Of a DNA stretch of 64,000 nucleotides, positions 34,773-42,245 are shown one piece after another (position 1 is the first letter of the stretch; every line of letters starts with the position of its first letter). Made by a program: the position numbers and the translations under genes. The DNA comes from Chitinophagaceae bacterium UBA7600 (GTDB lineage Bacteria; Bacteroidota; Bacteroidia; Chitinophagales; Chitinophagaceae): contig DLKC01000105.1 in assembly GCA_002478885.1 (NCBI GenBank), positions 62,001 to 126,000 on the forward strand, in the 5' to 3' direction. The notes beneath the pieces were generated by a model, which did not search any database, had not been told where the DNA came from, and saw only the letters and a program-made list of their open reading frames with translations.

Positions 34773-35291
34773 ATGAAGACAAACGTTGTTATGCGACCAT
34801 TACTTTTCATTGTGGCAGTAGCTATGATCTGTGTTTCATGCAAAAAAGACACTGCAAATGCAGGAGAGACTATAGAGATTTACCTGTTTAAGTCATACCA
34901 AACCGTAACAGCAAAATGCCAGGTGGATCCTTCTCTTTCTGTTCTGCAAGACAGCCCTACCATAAAAAATCAAGATATTTTAGCGTATTCCCCAACTGAA
35001 TACACGTTTAAGCTCACAGAATCTGCTATTCAGCAGGTAAAAGTGCTCAGCGACAGGACACCGTTTGCAGTGACAGTTGACAAGCAAGTTATCTATTATG
35101 GCTTTTTCAAACCAAGTATTTCCAGTTCGTCGTGTGAACAATCAATTACTATGGACGTAGCCTGGACGGCAGGCAATGAAATCCTTTTAAGACTTGGTTA
35201 TCCGGGACAGTTGGAAGGCGTCACAATTGAAGACAAACGGAATGACCCTAAATTAATAGCGACACTGAAAAAGCAGGGTAAACTCCAATAG
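34773..35291 (+). CDS. Lipoprotein of unknown function
   Basis: Using the ATG at 34773 (MKTNVVMRPLLFIVAVAMICVSCKKD), the 172-residue protein has a signal peptide with lipobox CVSC. The mature part has three pairs of beta-type segments (IEIYLFKSYQTV, EYTFKLTESAIQQV, TPFAVTVDKQVIYYGFF) and two cysteines (QVDPSLS region C and SSSCEQS). The pattern ending in IATLKKQGKLQ suggests a small globular exported protein. No family recognised. Confidence 0.68.
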   Translation: MKTNVVMRPLLFIVAVAMICVSCKKDTANAGETIEIYLFKSYQTVTAKCQVDPSLSVLQDSPTIKNQDILAYSPTEYTFKLTESAIQQVKVLSDRTPFAVTVDKQVIYYGFFKPSISSSSCEQSITMDVAWTAGNEILLRLGYPGQLEGVTIEDKRNDPKLIATLKKQGKLQ

Positions 35292-35456
35292 AAACCCGGC
35301 AGGCAAGAGGTTGGGGGCCATCGCAAGACCTTGAACAAAACATCGCTTCACTGATCAATTTAAGGGAACTATCGCCGCTTAATTTCTTGCGCAATTTTGA
35401 CACTGCCAGGGACTTTAAGGTTAGCATGCAGTGCCATGGTTAACGGACATACCGAT

Positions 35457-36467
35457 TTATTCTATGACTGTTGCCCCTTTTTTTGCAACGATAAAAATTT
35501 TAGGCCAGTAGTTTTGCGTTGCAGTAAATAAGTCTTCCGAACGATAGTACCTGTCTTTTCCTTTTAGAAGACCGCTTCCATCGTCATAACTATTGCCAAA
35601 GCTATAGGGGTCATATACATCAAAATAAATTTTGGTATCGACTTCAATGTAGCCTTTCACCAGTATACAGTGGCCGAATCCTGGAGTAGCGCTATAAAAT
35701 CTGTCTACGTGTTCAGTTGGTTTACTATTCAGGTTTACATAATTCATGTCAAGTATAAGAATTGCTACCTGATGCACATCAACCTGGTGTGTTAATATTT
35801 GTGTAGCCTCCTCCTCGTTTGCAGGCAAAGCCAATGTTGAATTTGGTATGTTGTTGTCTCTTAAATAACCAGTGATATCATCCGCGTACCAGTACCCGCC
35901 ATCGGGCCGATAGGCATTTCTTGCATCTTCCGGTGTTTTTGCAAATAAAGAGTCTGCCCATTTACAAGCCATTGTTACAGCAGTAGGCCCGCAGTTAATC
36001 CAGGAATAAGGGCCGGTGTACATCTGGTCCAGATACCAGGCGTAGGAACGATCGTTGACAGCTTGCCGGCCAATAAAATTTCCCAGGCCAAGCGCCGCTG
36101 TGTAATCATTGTTTGATGCGGTTACCTTCCAGTCGGAAGAAGACCCGGATGCCGAAACTGTATAATAGAATGTTTTGGTGAAACTGTTTTTAGTAAGCCC
36201 ACTTACCTGCTCAACATTTTTCACAACAGCTCTGCACCCGGGGGAAAGTGTAAAATCAGCAACAAGGTTAACTGCGTTCATTATGCTGTCAGGGAAGCGT
36301 ATGTTGACTTCATGCCGGGAAGCATCGACTGTTACCAGCGTGGGAACGCCTTGCAAGCTATACGTTAAAATATTTGTTTCCTGTTGACCGTGAACCTCGG
36401 CTGTTTCTTTTTTACAATTGCAAAAACCAATTGACAGGGCGACAACAATCAGGTAATTACATTTCAT
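35457..36467 (-). CDS. Exported C39-like cysteine peptidase
   Basis: The frame opens at 36491, but the ATG at 36467 (MKCNYLIVVALSIGFCNC) gives a signal peptide, possibly a lipoprotein one. Residues about 30-118 resemble the Bacteroidota DUF5018-type Ig-like domain. The rest is a C39-like peptidase (PF13529): INCGPTAVTMACKW with C159, GHCILVKGY with H266 and YFDVYDPYS with D286 as the catalytic triad. It probably cleaves peptides or peptidoglycan cross-links outside the cell; no exporter lies near to suggest a bacteriocin role. It is the only minus-strand gene besides the icd operon in this region. Confidence 0.82.
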   Translation of the reverse strand: MKCNYLIVVALSIGFCNCKKETAEVHGQQETNILTYSLQGVPTLVTVDASRHEVNIRFPDSIMNAVNLVADFTLSPGCRAVVKNVEQVSGLTKNSFTKTFYYTVSASGSSSDWKVTASNNDYTAALGLGNFIGRQAVNDRSYAWYLDQMYTGPYSWINCGPTAVTMACKWADSLFAKTPEDARNAYRPDGGYWYADDITGYLRDNNIPNSTLALPANEEEATQILTHQVDVHQVAILILDMNYVNLNSKPTEHVDRFYSATPGFGHCILVKGYIEVDTKIYFDVYDPYSFGNSYDDGSGLLKGKDRYYRSEDLFTATQNYWPKIFIVAKKGATVIE

Positions 36468-36699
36468 GGAATTAAGTTCAGGTTTAACCATTCAAATCAA
36501 CCAACAAAATAGTAAATATAGTGATTGCCTCTTTATGGCGGCGAACTTCGGGAGAATGGCAAACGGCCAGGTTAAAGCCATCAGTCAGGCGTGTCCATTA
36601 CCGGTAACATCATTTTCACATCAGCAATTAGTGTCAGGCTAAAGCTCCTTTAACACCTGTAAAGTTTTTTCAGTATAAGACACTCCTTGGCTAGTCCTT

Positions 36700-36754
36700 A
36701 CTTGGTAGATACTTGGTACATACTTGGTAGATGGTTGGTAGGGAGTTGGTAGAG
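36700..36754 (+). repeat. Five-copy 11-bp tandem repeat
   Basis: Units acttggtagat, acttggtacat, acttggtagat, ggttggtaggg and agttggtagag follow one another without gaps. Near 2540 a pair of tatctacc elements is similar to the complement. Confidence 0.85.
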
Positions 36755-36910
36755 CCGGGCCAAAACGAATTGCTTCTCCTGATTCCCTGTTTTCCCCCTC
36801 GCCCCCTTTTCCGTCTCAGGTCTCAAATCTCCATTCACCCTTGCCCCTCTAACGTCTCCCTTTTCAGGTTTGACGTCTCAGCGCCTCCCCATTCGCCATT
36901 CCCATCCCCA

Positions 36911-36972
36911 ATACCTCAGTAATACCTAAGGTATAATGACGCCGGTATACTGCCGCTCATCCTTCGGTCGTA
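36911..36972 (-). repeat. 62-bp island-border repeat, right copy
   Basis: The complement begins TACGACCGAAGGATGA and ends ATTACTGAGGTAT, matching 6616-6677 at about 52 of 62 positions. With the left copy it encloses the accessory region in inverted orientation. Confidence 0.8.
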
Positions 36973-37151
36973 TTTCGCCGGCCATTCATTAAATCGGTGG
37001 GTAGCTGTTTGCGGGAATAGGGTGCAGGTTCATAGTTATAACATGGCGTGTTATAAACGTAAAGAGGTAAGGGCAGTCATCTAAAAATACTGTTTCTTTC
37101 TACGATATACAAACAGACCCCATACTTTCCTTGCTCCATAAACGGCAGAAC

Positions 37152-37198
37152 GCACAAGTGAGTGACACAACCGGCGATGCCACCTGCACCAAAGCCGG
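37152..37198 (+). repeat. Dispersed boundary repeat, forward copy in the dnaG leader
   Basis: Contains CACAAGTGAGTGACACAACC, then GGCGATGCCACC. It has an outer stem CCGGC/GCCGG (37171-37175 and 37194-37198). It lies 53 bases before the dnaG start at 37251. Confidence 0.85.
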
Positions 37199-37250
37199 AT
37201 ACAAAAAAAACGAATTCTCATTGCAGGCTTTTACATTTGCAACACACGCA

Positions 37251-39182
37251 ATGATTACTCCGCAAACCATACAAACCATTACCAGCCGCATCGATATCAT
37301 TGATGTGGTGGGTGAATTTGTAAAACTGAAAAAACGCGGGGCTAATTACCTCGGGCTTTGCCCTTTTCATGGCGAGAAAACGCCCTCTTTTACCGTATCG
37401 CCCGCCAAAGAGATCTATAAATGCTTTGGCTGCGGTCGCAGCGGCAATACCATCACGTTTTTAATGGAGCATGAGAAATACAGCTATGTAGAAGCTTTGC
37501 GCTGGCTGGCTGCACGGTACAACGTGGAGGTAGAGGAAACCGTGGTGAGTGATGAAGTACGCGAACAGCAAAAGGCCGCGGACAGCCTTTTTATACTCAA
37601 CAGTTTCGCGCAGAAATATTTTGCATCACAGTTATTTGAAAGTGAGGAAGGGAAAGACATTGCACTCAGCTATCTGGAGGAGCGTGGCTTTGGCGAAGAC
37701 ATCATGAAACATTTCCAGGTGGGTTATAACCCTTCATCGCGAAATGCCTTTGCAAGCCATGCTTTGCAAAACCAGTTTAGCAAAGAGTTGCTGTTGCGTT
37801 CGGGCCTTGCGGCAGTAAGAAACGAGGAACTGGTTGATAATTATCGTGGCCGTATTATTTTTCCGGTGCACAACACTTCAGGAAAAGTAATTGGCTTTGG
37901 CGCAAGGGTAATCGGTAAGGCCGACAAGGCGCCAAAATACATCAACACGCCCGAGAACGAGTTATACATCAAAAGCAAAATACTCTACGGTATCTATTTT
38001 GCCCGCATGGCCATCGACAAAGCCGACGAATGCCTGCTGGTGGAAGGTTATACAGATGTGATGTCGCTCCACCAGGCCGGCGTGGAAAATGCAGTCGCAA
38101 GTGGTGGCACCTCGCTTACAGCCGACCAGTTAAGGCTGATAAAAAAATACACAAACAACCTTACGATCGTTTACGATGGAGATGCCGCCGGCATAAAGGC
38201 GGCGCTGCGTGGACTGGAGATGGCTTTGGAAGAAAGCCTGAATGTAAAACTGGTACTGATACCCGATAAGGAAGACCCCGACAGTTATGTGCGGCTGGTT
38301 GGTGCAAATGCATTCAAGGAATTTGTAGCGGCAAATAAGAAAGACTTTATTCTTTTCCAGTTGGAGATTTTGCTGAAAGATGCGGGTACTGACATCAGCA
38401 AAAAAAATGAGATCGTAAACCAGATTGCCGAAACAATCAGTAAGATCAATAAAGCAGAAGATTTTACACGACAACAGGAATACATCAGGCAGTCTGCCAC
38501 GCTCCTGAAGATCGATGAATCTGGCTTCACCAATCTCGTCAACAAGTTTATTAAAGAGCGGCTCTCAAAAGAAGAGAAGAAAACATCCGCTGCAGAAGCC
38601 AAACTCTTCGACGCCGCAAATACACAGGGAAATGAAAAGCAGGCTGACGATGCCATCAACCTGTTAATGGAAGACGAGTTCCAGGAAAGAGAAGTGGTAA
38701 AAAGGCTCATCGAGTATGGCAACCAGCTACTGGCCGAAGACAAGTATGTTGCAGACGCCATCTTTGAAGTGCTTGACCAGTTTCACCTGCACAATCCCGA
38801 ACTCGATAAGATCGTTATGGCATACCAGGAAATGCTTCATAAAAACGGCTACCTTGATGCAAAGACCTTTTTGTACAGCGATAATACAGGGATGAACGCC
38901 TTCGTGGCTGGCCTCCTGCATTTCCCCTACGAATTGCACGACTGGAGCCGCCGGATGGAAGGCTATTCGATAAAGCTCGATAAGGATATAACGCAGGTGA
39001 TTAATTCAGCGCTTAATATCTACAAACTGCGAAAGATAAAACGCATGTACCTGGAGCTCGAAGAAGAATTAAAAACATGTAGGGAAGAGACGGAGTACAA
39101 ATCTGTGATCAATATTTATAAGAATCTTAAAGACATCGAAAAAGAGATCACACAATCTATGCATACTGTTTACCTGAAATGA
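37251..39182 (+). CDS. dnaG: DNA primase
   Basis: The frame is open from 37131, but those codons translate the dispersed boundary repeat; MITPQTIQTITSRIDIIDVV at 37251 is the normal primase start, giving 643 residues. The zinc-binding domain has C37, H40, C58 and C61 (CPFHGEKTPSF, CFGCG). The TOPRIM core has LVEGYTDV with E265 and YDGDAAG with D309 and D311. The C-terminal part is the helicase-interaction domain. It makes RNA primers at the replication fork. It is transcribed alone and converges with a lipoprotein gene 43 bases on. Confidence 0.97.
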   Translation: MITPQTIQTITSRIDIIDVVGEFVKLKKRGANYLGLCPFHGEKTPSFTVSPAKEIYKCFGCGRSGNTITFLMEHEKYSYVEALRWLAARYNVEVEETVVSDEVREQQKAADSLFILNSFAQKYFASQLFESEEGKDIALSYLEERGFGEDIMKHFQVGYNPSSRNAFASHALQNQFSKELLLRSGLAAVRNEELVDNYRGRIIFPVHNTSGKVIGFGARVIGKADKAPKYINTPENELYIKSKILYGIYFARMAIDKADECLLVEGYTDVMSLHQAGVENAVASGGTSLTADQLRLIKKYTNNLTIVYDGDAAGIKAALRGLEMALEESLNVKLVLIPDKEDPDSYVRLVGANAFKEFVAANKKDFILFQLEILLKDAGTDISKKNEIVNQIAETISKINKAEDFTRQQEYIRQSATLLKIDESGFTNLVNKFIKERLSKEEKKTSAAEAKLFDAANTQGNEKQADDAINLLMEDEFQEREVVKRLIEYGNQLLAEDKYVADAIFEVLDQFHLHNPELDKIVMAYQEMLHKNGYLDAKTFLYSDNTGMNAFVAGLLHFPYELHDWSRRMEGYSIKLDKDITQVINSALNIYKLRKIKRMYLELEEELKTCREETEYKSVINIYKNLKDIEKEITQSMHTVYLK

Positions 39183-39225
39183 CAACACAGGGCCACGCTC
39201 ACTTTGACAACTCCCGTAGCTCCGT

Positions 39226-39828
39226 TTATTTGATAAGCCCCTGCTGTTTCATCTTTTGTTTTACCGCTGCAATAACGCCATCTATCATGCGGTTGGTATC
39301 GGTTGTATTTACTGCGGTGGTCACGCCGGTCCACAGCAACTTATCTGCGGTAAGGGAGTACACATTGGTTTGAATATGGTAAACTGTATTCGCGCTTATA
39401 TTGTTGTTTACAAATCCCGGGAATGAACTGCTGTAATAGCCATACCAGCTGCTATTGGGGGTTTGCGTATTGCCCGGCGCCGCGGCAGAACCGGTCTCTC
39501 CCTGTAACAAACGCATGATTACGATGCCGTCGAAGCCATCTCTTTTAAGCTTTTCATTCATAATGCTTTCCCCGGACTGGAAATCTGCTGAGGTAAAATA
39601 TTGATACGACTGAATGCCCCGGCCCTTTACCTGGCCCGCCATTTTATCTTCAGCGATCCGTCTGACAGCATCATCTTTTATCAGTGCCACCAATAATATT
39701 TTTTGAAAAAGTTTGCTGCTGTCCCGCGGCGTGGGCGGCGCTGTCCAGCTATCAGCAATAGGTGTAGGAGACACACAGGATACACCGGCTATAATTGCGC
39801 AAACCGCCACCATTAAATACATTTTCAT
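39226..39828 (-). CDS. DUF4136-like lipoprotein
   Basis: A 200-residue protein with signal peptide and lipobox AGVSC (cysteine at about residue 18). The mature part resembles DUF4136-type lipoproteins. It has an ILLVALIKDDAVRRIAEDKMAGQVKGRGIQSYQYF stretch, FDGIVIMRLLQGE, then a flexible Gly/Ser/Tyr-rich linker, and VYHIQTNVYSLTADKLLWTGVTTAV with a final helix. Such proteins are envelope lipoproteins of unknown role. It converges on dnaG. Confidence 0.78.
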   Translation of the reverse strand: MKMYLMVAVCAIIAGVSCVSPTPIADSWTAPPTPRDSSKLFQKILLVALIKDDAVRRIAEDKMAGQVKGRGIQSYQYFTSADFQSGESIMNEKLKRDGFDGIVIMRLLQGETGSAAAPGNTQTPNSSWYGYYSSSFPGFVNNNISANTVYHIQTNVYSLTADKLLWTGVTTAVNTTDTNRMIDGVIAAVKQKMKQQGLIK

Positions 39829-40000
39829 AAAAGCTAAATTAAAGAAAGCTCTCTAACCGAAAGTTACTGGTAAACAACCTAAACAAAAAAAATAACCGGG
39901 CAAGGCAACCCTTACCTTTTTTTAACGGTTTAACATTGATGCGAGGATAAACACGCTTTACCCTAAGCACAAAAAAACATTAACCAACAAACCTTACATC

Positions 40001-40876
40001 ATGAAAAAATTGCTACTCCTGGCCCTCTGCGCCGCAGTAACACTCGCTGGCTTTGCAACCAGGTTTACCATCAAAGTCCAGGATTTCCAATTCAAAGCCA
40101 AAACGGTTAATGCAAAAGTTGGCGACACAGTTGTCTTCAAATGGGTGAATGGTATTCACACCACCACATCTATAACGATCCCGGTTGGGGCAACTACCTG
40201 GAATAAACCAATGGATTCCGCTCATAAATCATTTACTTATATTTTAAAAGTGGCTGGTGTTTACAATTACAACTGCACCTACCATGCCCCGTTAATGAAG
40301 GGAACGATCAATGTTTCTGCAGCACTTGCCTCAGGCGTGTCGGGCATTTCAGTAAATGATGACTATGGCAAGGCTTTGCTTAACTGGAATACCAAATCAA
40401 CGAACGGCCTCTCCTATTTCTCTGTACAAAAAAGCACCGACGGAGAAAACTTTACAGAGATCTCACGGATTAATCCTGGCGCCGGTACCCACTACCGCTT
40501 TATTGACAATGAAAAAGCTTCTTCAAAATATATTTACTACCAGGTAAAGGCAGTTGACAACAATGGCAACAGTGAACTCTCCGAAATAACCATGTTCACT
40601 GCTAAATCAGTAGCCGAAAAACTGATCACCAGCATCAGTCCAAACCCGGTAACAAGCCCCGGCCACCTCATGCTTCAATTCAACGCAAACGCGGACGGCA
40701 TAATGCTTGTACAGGTTTACAACTCAAAAGGTATTTTAGTAAAGCAGGCCGAAATGTCTGCATCCAAAGGACTAAACAACGGTCATCTTCATTTGGGTGA
40801 TCTAACTGCAGGAACATACTATGTTAACTGCACACTAGGCAACCTTTATGAGAAGCACACCATAATTTATAGGTAA
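40001..40876 (+). CDS. Secreted cupredoxin with T9SS sorting domain
   Basis: A 291-residue protein with a signal peptide (about 1-19). Residues 22-107 are a plastocyanin/azurin-type cupredoxin with type 1 copper ligands H53, C92, H95 and M99 (GIHTTTS, NYNCTYHAPLMKG). Residues about 115-205 are a fibronectin type III-like domain (YFSVQKSTDGENFTEI). From about 212 there is a C-terminal sorting domain for the type IX secretion system (SISPNPVTSPGHLMLQF). It would be attached to the cell surface and could carry electrons or scavenge copper. A terminator follows 20 bases after the stop. Confidence 0.9.
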   Translation: MKKLLLLALCAAVTLAGFATRFTIKVQDFQFKAKTVNAKVGDTVVFKWVNGIHTTTSITIPVGATTWNKPMDSAHKSFTYILKVAGVYNYNCTYHAPLMKGTINVSAALASGVSGISVNDDYGKALLNWNTKSTNGLSYFSVQKSTDGENFTEISRINPGAGTHYRFIDNEKASSKYIYYQVKAVDNNGNSELSEITMFTAKSVAEKLITSISPNPVTSPGHLMLQFNANADGIMLVQVYNSKGILVKQAEMSASKGLNNGHLHLGDLTAGTYYVNCTLGNLYEKHTIIYR

Positions 40877-40896
40877 AATTGAGATGAACAAGAATC

Positions 40897-40920
40897 GGGC
40901 TGCTTTTTAGCGGCCCTTTT
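40897..40920 (+). terminator. Intrinsic terminator after the cupredoxin gene
   Basis: Stem GGGCTGC/GCGGCCC (one G-T wobble) with a six-base loop, followed by TTTT, 20 bases after the stop at 40876. Confidence 0.8.
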
Positions 40921-41199
40921 CGCTTTATAGAGGTCTTATGTACCCGGCTTCTATAACCGCTTTCAGCTTTTCTTGCGCGAAGTGCCGGCTTATCCGGCAT
41001 CGCACCCTTCAGCGGCAGTAGCTGATTCAGCAAGCAGGACTTTTATAAAGCTGGCCTGCAAAACACAACTTAATGACAACACCTCCCATCACCCAGGCAA
41101 CAGCTTCCCCGTTTCTCCTGACCGCTCCGGCATTTTATGCACAGGCAAAATAAAACTTAGGGAAAAATTTTGCAGTATTGTTTTTTTAGCCAACTTTAT

Positions 41200-41211
41200 A
41201 TGTCTGAACAT
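41200..41211 (+). promoter_or_regulatory. Candidate GntR operator ATGTCTGAACAT upstream of the GntR gene
   Basis: Near-palindromic 12-mer, exactly the complement of the 12-mer at 42027-42038 upstream of susC. It lies 17 bases before the start codon at 41229, so binding would allow autoregulation. Confidence 0.7.
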
Positions 41212-41228
41212 ATGAACATTCTTGCCAA

Positions 41229-41960
41229 ATGGAAATCTTCAATATAGACCATAACAGTGTGTTGCCGCTCCACCACCAGGTTGAGGATATGCTGCGCAGG
41301 CTTATCCAGGATCCTGAATACAAAGACGGAAAACTATTACCCAACGAAGTAGATATTGCCAAGAAATTGGGCATTTCCAGGAATACGGTAAGACAGGCAA
41401 CCAATAAGCTTGTCTACGAGCGATTGCTCGTGAGAAAAAAGGGCGTGGGTACTAAGGTTGCCAATAACAACATTACCACCAAACTCGATAAATGGGCAAG
41501 CTTTACCCATGAAATGGATGAGAAAGGCGTGAAGTTTAAAAACTATTCGCTTAAAATAAGCTGGGATACGGCAGACGATGCTTTATCAAAGGTTTTTAAG
41601 ATCACAAAAAAGACCAAAATACTGAAACTGGAGCGTGTGCGCGGACTTTCGTCGGAGCCGATCGTTTATTTCATCTCCTATTTTCACCCGAGGATCGGGT
41701 TAACAGGCGATGAAGATTTTACCAAACCGTTGTATGAAATGCTCGAAAACGAACATCATACCACAGCCAAAGTTTCAAGGGAAGGCATTAGCGCTATACT
41801 CGCCGATGAGGAACTCTCCGCTGCACTTAAGATCGCGGTAGGCGACCCCATTTTATTCAGGAAGCGCGTAGTGTTTGACCCCGGTGAACGGCCGATAGAA
41901 TATAACCTTGGGTATTACAGGGCCGACAGGTTTACCTATACGATTGATATTGAAAAATAG
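41229..41960 (+). CDS. GntR-family regulator with UTRA domain
   Basis: A 243-residue regulator with the GntR winged helix-turn-helix at about residues 8-75 (NEVDIAKKLGISRNTVRQATNKLVYERLLVRKKGVGT). The UTRA ligand-binding domain follows (KILKLERVRGLSSEPIVYFISYFHPRI, ending ERPIEYNLGYYRADRF), placing it in the HutC/FarR subgroup. Such regulators sense a sugar or sugar phosphate. It opens the carbohydrate locus, and the same 12-bp site occurs before its own start and before susC. Confidence 0.95.
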   Translation: MEIFNIDHNSVLPLHHQVEDMLRRLIQDPEYKDGKLLPNEVDIAKKLGISRNTVRQATNKLVYERLLVRKKGVGTKVANNNITTKLDKWASFTHEMDEKGVKFKNYSLKISWDTADDALSKVFKITKKTKILKLERVRGLSSEPIVYFISYFHPRIGLTGDEDFTKPLYEMLENEHHTTAKVSREGISAILADEELSAALKIAVGDPILFRKRVVFDPGERPIEYNLGYYRADRFTYTIDIEK

Positions 41961-42026
41961 CTTGCGGTACTGTTAAATAAAAACAGGAATACGGAGAAAG
42001 GAAAAGAACAAACGACTGTCTTGATC

Positions 42027-42038
42027 ATGTTCAGACAT
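42027..42038 (+). promoter_or_regulatory. Candidate GntR operator ATGTTCAGACAT upstream of susC
   Basis: Exact complement of the site at 41200-41211. It lies about 210 bases before the susC start, with TTTG-rich sequence (around 42055-42110) between it and the gene that may hold the promoter. Confidence 0.7.
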
Positions 42039-42132
42039 TTACACTTACGATTGCCTTGCTTTGCCTGCTTTTATGATTGGATTTGATGTTATTGCCTTTT
42101 GATTTTGTTTAGCCGGGACCGCAGCCGGAATG

Positions 42133-42180
42133 TTGAAGTGTGCGACGCAACAGGCGATGCCCGTTGCAAGGTTGCCGGGA
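42133..42180 (+). repeat. Dispersed boundary repeat, forward copy before susC
   Basis: GAAGTGTGCGACGCAACAGG then CGATGCCCGTTGCAAGGTTGCCGGGACC. It has the extended form with the second GCCGG-type arm. It lies 66 bases before susC. Confidence 0.88.
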
Positions 42181-42245
42181 CCATAAAGCACTTATACATA
42201 AAAACAAATTGCCTGATTGATAACTAACAGTTCAAAAAATTATCA

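Larger units (their letters stand above)
36468..37250. other. Right border of the accessory region
   Basis: 783 bases without a gene. It includes an 11-bp tandem repeat (36700-36754), a T/C-rich low-complexity tract around 36785-36910, the right copy of the 62-bp inverted repeat (36911-36972) and a forward boundary repeat inside the dnaG leader (37152-37198). Confidence 0.6.

Noticed and set aside
36731..36922. 63-codon frame in the right spacer
   Set aside because: It covers the tandem repeat and a T/C-rich low-complexity tract.
7031..36972. Prophage or transposon island
   Set aside because: Only one phage-like gene (the tail-tube orphan) and no integrase, transposase, terminase or portal gene was found.
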